Source: Candidatus Rifleibacteriota bacterium
Lineage (GTDB): Bacteria; Riflebacteria; Ozemobacteria; Ozemobacterales; Ozemobacteraceae
Assembly: GCA_029565415.1 (NCBI GenBank)
Contig: JAKQOH010000213.1
Coordinates: forward strand, 1-23,802
Direction: 5' to 3'
Length of the DNA stretch: 23,802 nucleotides
Notes under the pieces: generated by a model
Database searches by the model: none
Seen by the model: the letters and a program-made list of their open reading frames with translations, nothing else
What the model was told of the DNA's origin: nothing
In this document: one piece after another, positions 1-5,985 of the stretch
Numbering within the stretch: the stretch's first letter is position 1
How the letters are laid out: each line of letters begins with the position of its first letter
Made by a program: the position numbers and the translations under genes

Positions 1-1671
1 CTCGGTCTCGGCCATGTTCTCCCCGAGCAGCGCCGCGATTTCCTGGACCGTCGTCAGGTTCTTGCGAATGACCTCCTCGGCCCTGCGGGAGATCTCCTCG
101 CGATGCGTCTCGGCCCGCGTCACGTCGAGGATGATGCCGCCGACGACCTGGTGGGGCTCGATCGTGAAGATCGTGACGTTCAGCACCTTCTCCTCGACCT
201 GGAGCGTGTCCTTGTGCAGTTCGTGGCCGCTGCGCAGCACCGCCCGGAACAGCTCGGGGAAGGGGATCAGGCGGTCGAGGTGGGCCCCCTCCATGCCCGG
301 AACGACCTCGAACACGCGCTCGGCGTCCTGGCCGAACATGTGGGCAAAATGTTCGTTGCACTCGATGACGCGGCTTTCGGCATCGGCGATGACGACGCCG
401 CAGGGGATGCACTTGAGCAGGGCGTTCGCTTTTTTCTGGGCCTGGCGCCGGAGCCAGGAAAGACACATGTTGGGTTCGGCGCGGCCGTCCAGCAGGGCGC
501 CGGCAAACTCGCGACAGGTGTTGTAGCCGCAGCCGCCGCAGTTCAGTTCATCGGCCGAGTTGCGCTTGCCGACGCGGCCGAGCGCCTCGGTGATCCGTTC
601 TTCGGCGTGGGCCGGAAGCCGCACGGCGGTCCCCGTGACGGGCAGGAACGCGGGCGGGACAGAAGCCTGCGCCGGGGGATCGCTCCGGCCGACCTGGCCC
701 ACGACCTTCAGGCGTCCGGCGAGGCCGCCGGAGCTTCGGACGCAGCCAGGGCCGTTCACGCACCCGCCGGGACAGGCCAGCGCCTCGATGAACACCGGCC
801 GGTCGGGCAGCCCGGATGCCGGGTGACGAAGGGTTTCCTCGAGTTCCGGAATCCCACTCAGGGAGACACACTCGACATTCTCCAGCCCCGGCAGGCGTTC
901 GAGGGATCCGATCATGCCATGCGGCACCGGATAGAGGCGGCCTTCACGCGCCGCGTGGGGAAAGAACCGGTCGTCCTCCGTCGCGGCGGACGCTTCCGGG
1001 GGCTGTTCCAGGCCGGCCTCACGGAGCATCTGGCGGAGGTCCGCGAAGGTGATGGCTGCGTCGAGCAGCTCCGGATGCGCATCCGCCTCGCGTTTCTTCG
1101 CGGCGCAGGGCCCCGCGAAGACGATCCGCGCCCCAGCCGGCAGCCTGGTTCTGAGCAGCCCGGCATGGGCCAGGAGGGGCGAAGGCATCGAGGCCAGCGC
1201 CGGCACCAGCGCCGGGATATATTTATGGATATATTCCACGACGGCGGGACAGGCGGTCGAGATCGTCAGCCGGGGGGCATCCGGCCGGGCCAGCCGCTCT
1301 GCGAGGGCGGCATTGACCATTTCCGCGCCAAGCGCCGTCTCACTCACGGCGGCGAAGCCCAGGCCGCGCAGGACATGGATCAGCCCTTCGGCGGGCCAGT
1401 CGGGGAACTCGGCGATCCAGGACGGGGCGAGCGAGAGGTGAACCGGCTGGCCCGAGGCGATCATCTCCCGCACCCGCGGCAGGTCGTTGCGGATGTGTTT
1501 GGCTTTCGCGGGGCAGACCCGCACGCAGTGGCCGCAGGAGATACAGAGCTCCGGCACCACCGCGGCGCGGCCGCCTTCGATCTTGATCGCCTTCACCGCA
1601 CAGTGCCGCACGCACTTGTAGCAGTCCTGGCATTCGTTCTGCGACGTATAGACCGGAAATCCGGCGTTCAT
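1..1671 (-). CDS. hydS: Sensory-type [FeFe] hydrogenase with ferredoxin and PAS domains (HydS-like), C-terminus beyond window
   Basis: The frame stays open to the left edge, giving 557 residues. Two [4Fe-4S] motifs lie at the N-terminus (C14, C17, C20, C24 and C43, C46, C49, C53). The H-cluster domain follows with its three signatures: TACP at 139-142, GPCAAKKRE at 187-195 and ACPGGC at 299-304. All four expected cluster ligands are present (C141, C189, C300, C304). A further cysteine cluster (C378, C381, C386, C403) precedes a PAS domain at about 420-520. The first signature is TACP rather than the TSCCP of catalytic enzymes, so Ala140 replaces the proton-relay cysteine. That change plus the PAS domain is what is known of sensory HydS proteins, so a role in sensing H2 or redox state rather than bulk H2 turnover is inferred. 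The start has a GGAGG ribosome site. It is third in an operon after rex and a ferredoxin gene. An effector domain or kinase/phosphatase partner may lie beyond the edge. Confidence 0.88.
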   Translation of the reverse strand, partial: MNAGFPVYTSQNECQDCYKCVRHCAVKAIKIEGGRAAVVPELCISCGHCVRVCPAKAKHIRNDLPRVREMIASGQPVHLSLAPSWIAEFPDWPAEGLIHVLRGLGFAAVSETALGAEMVNAALAERLARPDAPRLTISTACPAVVEYIHKYIPALVPALASMPSPLLAHAGLLRTRLPAGARIVFAGPCAAKKREADAHPELLDAAITFADLRQMLREAGLEQPPEASAATEDDRFFPHAAREGRLYPVPHGMIGSLERLPGLENVECVSLSGIPELEETLRHPASGLPDRPVFIEALACPGGCVNGPGCVRSSGGLAGRLKVVGQVGRSDPPAQASVPPAFLPVTGTAVRLPAHAEERITEALGRVGKRNSADELNCGGCGYNTCREFAGALLDGRAEPNMCLSWLRRQAQKKANALLKCIPCGVVIADAESRVIECNEHFAHMFGQDAERVFEVVPGMEGAHLDRLIPFPELFRAVLRSGHELHKDTLQVEEKVLNVTIFTIEPHQVVGGIILDVTRAETHREEISRRAEEVIRKNLTTVQEIAALLGENMAETE

Positions 1672-1696
1672 GGTCCACCTCCCTCCAAATCGCGAC

Positions 1697-1948
1697 TCAG
1701 GCGGCCATCTGGTCGAGAAGCTCGTGGCGCAGGATCATCTCGAGCGTCTCGTGATCGCGGGCGACGAAGGGTTTCCCATCGATGTTGATCAGGGGGCCCT
1801 TCGAGCACTTGTTCTCACAGCGGCTGCCCCGCAGCTCGACCTTCATCGAGAGGTCGTGCCGGACGAGAAAGTCGAGGATGTACTCGAGATTTCCCTGATT
1901 GCCGCGACTGAAGCAGGAACTTCCCATGCAGACGACGATCTTTCTCAT
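1697..1948 (-). CDS. Thioredoxin-like [2Fe-2S] ferredoxin (NuoE/HydC-like small protein)
   Basis: This 83-residue protein matches the thioredoxin-fold [2Fe-2S] ferredoxins related to the 24-kDa subunit of complex I. Four cysteines sit in the expected pattern: C7 and C12 (C-x4-C) near the start, then C44 and C48 (C-x3-C) in SRCENKCSKGP. It probably passes electrons to or from the hydrogenase-like protein encoded 25 bp downstream. Its ATG overlaps the rex stop codon as ATGA, so translation is likely coupled. Small ferredoxins of this kind commonly accompany HydS-type and NADH-dependent hydrogenase genes (family knowledge). The partner and the direction of electron flow cannot be read from the sequence. 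Confidence 0.85.
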   Translation of the reverse strand: MRKIVVCMGSSCFSRGNQGNLEYILDFLVRHDLSMKVELRGSRCENKCSKGPLINIDGKPFVARDHETLEMILRHELLDQMAA

Positions 1949-2619
1949 ATGCTGTTTCCTTCCTCGGCAGTTGCCGTGAGCCCGCGCTCCCGAAGCCTCT
2001 TCGAGAGAACGGCCAGTTCGGAGATCAGGCCGGCCTTCTGGACGATGACATCATCCGGGAGGCACAGCCGGGGGGTCGTGAAATCCCAGATCGCGCGGAT
2101 GCCGGCAGTGACGAGCACATCCGCCGTCTCCTGGGCGTCGGTATCCGGAACAGTAAGAATAGCTATTGCTATATGCATCCGCCGGGCAAGCTCCCCGAGT
2201 CGGGCGATCGGAAACACCGGCTTTCCCCGGACACCTCCGGGAAACAGTTCCGGCTGCCGGTCGAACCCGGCGACGACATCCATGCCCGCCGTTCCGAATC
2301 CGTCGAACGCCAGGAGCGCCTCGCCGAACCCGCGCACCCCGACCAGAAAGACGTCCTTCGTGTTGTTCCAGCCGAGGAACTGCTCGATCGCCGCCACGAG
2401 GAACCGCAGATCGAACCCGACCCGGGGCGTGCCGGTGATGCCTGTCATCTGGAGATCCTTGCGGATCACGATGGCGGGGAGCTTCAGCACCTCGGCCAGG
2501 TGACTCGTCGAAACGAATTCACGCCCTTCGGCGAGCATCCCGCGAAGGATTCCGAGGTAGGCGGGAAGCCGCTGAACCGACTGGAGTTTCGGCCCCGCCT
2601 TTGCCGTGACGATTGCCAT
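1945..2619 (-). CDS. rex: Redox-sensing transcriptional repressor Rex
   Basis: The protein has 224 residues. An N-terminal winged helix (about 12-75) contains RKDLQMTG at 53-60 and VGFD at 67-70, both typical of Rex. A Rossmann domain follows, with an acidic residue (D120) ending the second strand in GFD, and a C-terminal helix for domain swapping. Rex dimers bind operators when NADH/NAD+ is low and release DNA on binding NADH, derepressing fermentation genes. The start at 2619 is chosen because AGGAGG lies 6 bp upstream and the Rex similarity begins just after; an in-frame upstream extension to 2802 has no support. The dinucleotide loop is unusual: G94-V-R-G-F-G99 instead of GxGxxG, with Arg at the second glycine. 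Rex is divergent from adhE, a classic Rex target, and heads the operon with the ferredoxin and hydS. Confidence 0.93.
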   Translation of the reverse strand: MAIVTAKAGPKLQSVQRLPAYLGILRGMLAEGREFVSTSHLAEVLKLPAIVIRKDLQMTGITGTPRVGFDLRFLVAAIEQFLGWNNTKDVFLVGVRGFGEALLAFDGFGTAGMDVVAGFDRQPELFPGGVRGKPVFPIARLGELARRMHIAIAILTVPDTDAQETADVLVTAGIRAIWDFTTPRLCLPDDVIVQKAGLISELAVLSKRLRERGLTATAEEGNSI

Positions 2620-2641
2620 GACTGACCTCCTGGTTTCGAGA

Positions 2642-2673
2642 TTTATTTCTCGATATTCTGATATCGAAATAAA
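2642..2673. promoter_or_regulatory. Near-perfect palindrome over the rex promoter (candidate operator)
   Basis: The arms are TTTATTT-CT-CGATAT (2642-2656) and ATATCGAAATAAA (2661-2673), separated by TCTG. They are complementary apart from a two-base bulge. The site spans the rex -10 and the presumed transcription start. It does not resemble the GTGAA-N4-TTCAC Rex-like sites upstream of adhE, so it may bind another regulator, or show a second mode of Rex autoregulation. Confidence 0.5.
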
Positions 2674-2694
2674 CCCGAATTTTGCCTTTGTCAA
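2666..2694 (-). promoter_or_regulatory. Predicted rex operon promoter
   Basis: On the minus strand a perfect TTGACA -35 (2694-2689) is followed after 17 bp by TATTTC (2671-2666). A start near 2659 would leave a leader of about 40 nt carrying the AGGAGG site of rex. The -10 is weak, matching only the first three positions, and it overlaps one arm of the palindrome at 2642-2673, suggesting a repressed or activated promoter. Confidence 0.5.
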
Positions 2695-2880
2695 GATCTT
2701 TTTCAGCATCAGTCCAGAAATGCGATTTTTTTCACTTGCAGAAAGAAGAGACGAGGGGGAACCGGCAGCCGGAAATTTTCTGCAAGATCCTCCGACAGAC
2801 ATCCTTCATCCGGAGGTCACCCCCCCAGGATTTACCCCGAAGACCAGCCAGCAAAAAGCCTTTGCCGGCTGGCCTTTTTT
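2674..2880 (+). ncRNA. Candidate small structured RNA between rex and adhE
   Basis: Reading rightward, three stem-loops follow one another. The first has a 10-bp perfect stem, CTTGCAGAAA (2735-2744) with TTTCTGCAAG (2777-2786). The second pairs CCTCCG (2789-2794) with CGGAGG (2811-2816). The third is a strong intrinsic terminator at 2844-2880. No protein gene precedes that terminator on this strand, so an independent short transcript is a reasonable explanation. The 5' end is uncertain. A weak extended -10 (TG-A-TATCGA, 2659-2667) would start the RNA near 2674, inside the shared palindrome. It matches no RNA family I recognise. It could instead be an old leader or a terminator left by a rearrangement. 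Confidence 0.35.
2844..2880 (+). terminator. Strong rightward intrinsic terminator without an obvious gene upstream
   Basis: A 12-bp stem with one A-C mismatch (2844-2855 with 2861-2872) closes a 5-base loop, AAGCC, and is followed by CC and six T. The T-run is only on the plus-strand side, so it acts rightward. It lies 386 bp before adhE and upstream of the adhE promoter, so it would also insulate adhE from read-through. Confidence 0.7.
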
Positions 2881-3028
2881 CCCTCGTGGTCCCTTGTTTC
2901 TCCCTGGAAACAGAAGAAAATCTCCTCGAATTCTCCGGAATCACTCCGTGAATCCGCATTCTTCAGACGAACCAGATGCTTCAACAGCAAAAACCATATC
3001 CCATGCGTGTTTCAGCATTTTTTGAAAA

Positions 3029-3049
3029 TTGTGAAAAAAAGCACTTGCC
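3029..3049. promoter_or_regulatory. Upstream Rex-like operator of adhE
   Basis: The site begins TTGTGAA and ends CACTTGCC. Its left half matches the known Rex consensus half-site TTGTGAA perfectly; the right half is degenerate (GCAC instead of TCAC). It matches the downstream operator at 17 of 21 positions in inverted orientation. Its right end covers most of the adhE -35 hexamer. Confidence 0.55.
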
Positions 3050-3073
3050 AATCCCCGGATTTTCGGATATATA
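3045..3073 (+). promoter_or_regulatory. adhE promoter
   Basis: TTGCCA (3045-3050) and TATATA (3068-3073) are separated by exactly 17 bp, a good sigma-70 type match. The predicted start is near 3080, giving a leader of about 185 nt before the adhE ATG. The promoter sits between two inverted Rex-like operators. Confidence 0.7.
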
Positions 3074-3082
3074 AATGGCATA

Positions 3083-3103
3083 GGCAAGTGAAATTATTCA
3101 CAA
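3083..3103. promoter_or_regulatory. Downstream Rex operator of adhE
   Basis: AAGTGAAATTATTCACAA (3086-3103) matches the Rex consensus plan GTGAA-N4-TTCAC, with the right half (TTCACAA) perfect. It is extended on the left by GGC to mirror the upstream site. It lies immediately after the expected transcription start, a position suited to repression. Rex is encoded divergently next door and adhE is a conserved Rex target in other bacteria (family knowledge). Confidence 0.7.
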
Positions 3104-3150
3104 CACAGTTTGAAGCAGTGAATGATCGTTGATAATACCGTCGTTTGATT

Positions 3151-3188
3151 GATCACCAGATTGCTGGAGCATTATGCTCCATCTGATC
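3151..3188 (+). other. Stem-loop in the adhE leader
   Basis: GGAGCA (3166-3171) and TGCTCC (3175-3180) form a perfect 6-bp hairpin with loop TTA. CAGAT (3157-3161) with ATCTG (3181-3185), and GAT with ATC at the outside, extend it with two bulges. It has no T-run, so it is not a terminator. A role in mRNA stability or processing of the long leader is possible. Confidence 0.5.
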
Positions 3189-3265
3189 CTTATTCATTGT
3201 TGCTTTATTGAAGAGCATTACAAATCACTATTCTGTCTAATTCAATTCCTGAAAGGGGAACGGGT

Positions 3266-5857
3266 ATGGATTTCATGAAGATCCGGAATGTTGAAGAGCT
3301 CGAAACGCTGATCCAGAAAGTAAAGGAAGCCCAGAAGATCTACGCGACGTTTTCCCAGGAAAAAGTCGACGCGATTTTCCGCGCCGCTTCGATGGCCGCC
3401 AACCTGAACCGCATCCGCCTCGCGAAAGAAGCGGTCGCCGAGACGGGCATGGGCGTCGTCGAGGACAAGGTGATCAAGAATCACTTCGCGGCCGAGTACA
3501 TTTTCCACAAGTACAAGGACGAACGGACGTGCGGCATCATTTCCGAGGACCGCGCGAACGGCATCCAGAAAGTGGCCGAGCCGATCGGAATCGTGGCCGG
3601 GGTCATTCCGACGACGAACCCCACCTCCACCGCGATTTTCAAAACCCTTCTGGCGCTCAAAACACGCAACGCGATCATCTTTTCGCCGCATCCGCGCGCC
3701 AAACGGAGCACGGTGCTGGCCGCCCAGATCATGCTGGAAGCCGCGATGAAAGAGGGGCTGCCGGAGTTCGTCATCGCCTGGATCGACGAGCCCACGCTCG
3801 CCCTTTCCCAGCATCTGATGCGCCACCCCGACATCAATCTGATTCTCGCCACCGGCGGTCCCGGCATGGTGAAAGCCGCCTACTCGTCGGGCAAGCCGGC
3901 CATCGGCGTCGGCGCCGGGAACACCCCCGCCGTGATCGACGAGACGGCCCACCTGAAGATGGCCGTGAACTCGATCCTCATGAGCAAAACCTTCGACAAC
4001 GGCGTGATCTGCGCCTCGGAGCAGTCGGTCGTCGTGGTCGACAGCCGGTATGAAGCCGTGAAGCAGGAGTTCCTCGCCCGCGGCGCCTATATCCTGACCC
4101 CCGAGGAGAAGGAAAAGCTGGGCGCGGTGCTGCTCGTCGACGGCGGGATCAACGCCTCGATCGTGGGCCAGCCGGCTGCGAAGATCGCCGCCATGGCCGG
4201 CATCACGGTTCCCGAGTCGACCAAGGTGCTGATCGGCGAAGCCCAGGAGATCACCGAAGCCGAGCCGTTCGCCCATGAAAAGCTTTCCCCGGTGCTGGGA
4301 CTGTACCGCGCCACGGTGTTCTCGGATGCCGTTGCCAAGGCGGCCCAGCTCGTCGAACTGGGCGGCCGGGGCCATACCTCGGTGCTCTACACCGATCCGC
4401 GGAATCACGACCGCATCGCCCTCTACGGGGAAAGCCTGAAAACCGGCCGCATCCTGGTGAACATGCCCGCCTCGCATGGCGCGATCGGCGACATCTACAA
4501 CTTCCGGCTCGAACCGTCGCTCACCCTCGGTTGCGGCTCCTGGGGCGGCAACTCCGTCAGTGAAAACGTGGGGATCAAACACCTGATGAATACGAAAACC
4601 GTCGCAGAACGCAGGGAAAACATGCTGTGGTTCCGGGTTCCGCCCAAGGTCTACTTCAAGCAGGGCTGCCTCTCGCTCGCCCTCGAGGAGCTCGCCGGCC
4701 GCCGCCGCGCGTTCATCGTCACCGACAAGCCGCTCTACGACCTGAAATACACCGAGCGGGTCACCGCCGTGCTCGATCGTATCGGCATCGAAAGCACCGT
4801 GTTCGCGGATGTCGAGCCCGACCCGTCGACCGAGACGGTCTCGCGCGGCCTGCAGCGCATGAACAGCTTCAATCCCGACATCATCATCGCCCTCGGCGGA
4901 GGCTCGCCGATGGATGCGGCCAAGATCATGTGGCTGATGTACGAACACCCCGAGGTGAGCTTCGAGGGCCTCGCGATGCGGTTCATGGATATCCGCAAGC
5001 GCATCTACTCGTTCCCGAACATCGGCCAGAAGGCGACGATGATCGCGATTCCGACCACCTCGGGCACCGGCTCGGAAGTCACCCCGTTCGCCGTCGTGAC
5101 GGATGCCGCGACCGGGGTGAAATACCCGATCGCCGATTACGCCCTGACGCCGCACATGGCGATCGTCGACCCCGACCTGGTCATGAACATGCCCAAAAAG
5201 CTGACTGCCTCGTCCGGCATCGATGCCGTCACACACGCACTCGAAGCGTTCGCCTCGGTGTTCGCGACCGAATACACGAACGGCATGGCGCTCGAGTCGC
5301 TGCGGCTGCTGTTCAAATACCTGCCCTCGGCCTACCACAACGGCGCGAACGACCCGAAGGCCCGCGAAAAAGTGCATTACGCCTCGACGCTCGCCGGCAT
5401 GGCCTTCGCCAACGCGTTCCTCGGCCTCTGCCACTCGATGGCCCACAAGCTCGGCGCCATGTTCCACATCCCGCACGGGGTGGCGAACGCGCTGATGATC
5501 TCCCACGTGATCCTGTACAACTCGACCGACGCCCCCCGCAAGCAGGCCTCCTTCCCGCAGTACAAGTACCCGGTCGCGAAGGATCGCTACGTGCGGATCG
5601 CCGAGTATCTGGGCGTCACCGGCGCCACGGCGGACGAAAAGGTCCAGGGCCTCGTCGCGAAGATCGAGGAGCTGAAGAAGGAGCTCGAGCTGCCGCTGAC
5701 GATCCGGGAAGCGGGCGTGAACGAGTCGGAGTTCGCCGCCCGGCTCGACGAGCTTTCGGAAATGGCCTTCGACGACCAGTGCACCGAAGGAAATCCCCGG
5801 TTCCCGCTGATCAGCGAGATCAGAGAGCTCTTCAAAACGGCTTACGCCGACAATTGA
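3266..5857 (+). CDS. adhE: Bifunctional acetaldehyde-CoA / alcohol dehydrogenase AdhE
   Basis: This 863-residue protein reduces acetyl-CoA to acetaldehyde and then to ethanol, using two NADH, and regenerates NAD+ in fermentation. The N-terminal aldehyde dehydrogenase half (about 1-440) carries the catalytic cysteine C249 in NGVICASEQ. The C-terminal iron-dependent alcohol dehydrogenase half (about 455-863) has GGGSPMDAAK at 544-553 and iron ligands D653, H657, H723 and H737, the same numbers as in E. coli AdhE. Length and fusion order are standard; AdhE forms spirosome filaments in the cytoplasm. AAGGGG lies upstream of the ATG. The gene has its own Rex-flanked promoter and a strong terminator, so it is monocistronic. 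A long antisense reading frame covers it but looks like a codon-bias artefact. Confidence 0.98.
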   Translation: MDFMKIRNVEELETLIQKVKEAQKIYATFSQEKVDAIFRAASMAANLNRIRLAKEAVAETGMGVVEDKVIKNHFAAEYIFHKYKDERTCGIISEDRANGIQKVAEPIGIVAGVIPTTNPTSTAIFKTLLALKTRNAIIFSPHPRAKRSTVLAAQIMLEAAMKEGLPEFVIAWIDEPTLALSQHLMRHPDINLILATGGPGMVKAAYSSGKPAIGVGAGNTPAVIDETAHLKMAVNSILMSKTFDNGVICASEQSVVVVDSRYEAVKQEFLARGAYILTPEEKEKLGAVLLVDGGINASIVGQPAAKIAAMAGITVPESTKVLIGEAQEITEAEPFAHEKLSPVLGLYRATVFSDAVAKAAQLVELGGRGHTSVLYTDPRNHDRIALYGESLKTGRILVNMPASHGAIGDIYNFRLEPSLTLGCGSWGGNSVSENVGIKHLMNTKTVAERRENMLWFRVPPKVYFKQGCLSLALEELAGRRRAFIVTDKPLYDLKYTERVTAVLDRIGIESTVFADVEPDPSTETVSRGLQRMNSFNPDIIIALGGGSPMDAAKIMWLMYEHPEVSFEGLAMRFMDIRKRIYSFPNIGQKATMIAIPTTSGTGSEVTPFAVVTDAATGVKYPIADYALTPHMAIVDPDLVMNMPKKLTASSGIDAVTHALEAFASVFATEYTNGMALESLRLLFKYLPSAYHNGANDPKAREKVHYASTLAGMAFANAFLGLCHSMAHKLGAMFHIPHGVANALMISHVILYNSTDAPRKQASFPQYKYPVAKDRYVRIAEYLGVTGATADEKVQGLVAKIEELKKELELPLTIREAGVNESEFAARLDELSEMAFDDQCTEGNPRFPLISEIRELFKTAYADN

Positions 5858-5883
5858 AACTGAATTCCATCCGATTGCCCCAG

Positions 5884-5914
5884 GGGCCCGGGACAACCCG
5901 GGCCCTTTCTTTTT
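5884..5914 (+). terminator. adhE intrinsic terminator
   Basis: A perfect 9-bp stem, GGGCCCGGG (5884-5892) with CCCGGGCCC (5897-5905), has loop ACAA and is followed by TTTCTTTTT. It lies 26 bp after the adhE stop codon. Confidence 0.93.
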
Positions 5915-5966
5915 GCCCAGGCAGGCTCCAACTCTCCATCCGAGATGAACGGCGGGAATCGGATCG

Positions 5967-5975
5967 TGGTATGCT
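5967..5975 (+). promoter_or_regulatory. Extended -10 promoter of the hybrid kinase
   Basis: TG-G-TATGCT fits the extended -10 motif; no good -35 is seen. The expected start is near 5982, only about 3 nt before the ATG at 5986. This would make the kinase mRNA almost leaderless and place the alternative ATG at 5971 inside the -10 itself. Confidence 0.45.
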
Positions 5976-5985
5976 GACGACGAGT

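Noticed and set aside
1..1671. Catalytic H2-producing hydrogenase
   Set aside because: The TACP signature lacks the proton-relay cysteine and a PAS domain is present, which fits sensory rather than catalytic enzymes. Catalysis at a low rate is still possible.
103..1788. 561-codon rightward frame opposite the hydrogenase gene
   Set aside because: The minus strand encodes an unmistakable [FeFe] hydrogenase with ordered cysteine motifs; the plus frame is its low-complexity shadow.
3242..5896. 884-codon open frame antisense to adhE
   Set aside because: It mirrors the adhE frame in GC-rich sequence, its composition is extreme (His, Arg, Asp, Val, Gly), it has no family motif, and adhE is certain on the other strand.
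4627..5985. Upstream in-frame extension of the kinase through adhE
   Set aside because: It lies in another frame of adhE, crosses the adhE terminator, and gives an Arg-rich sequence without similarity.
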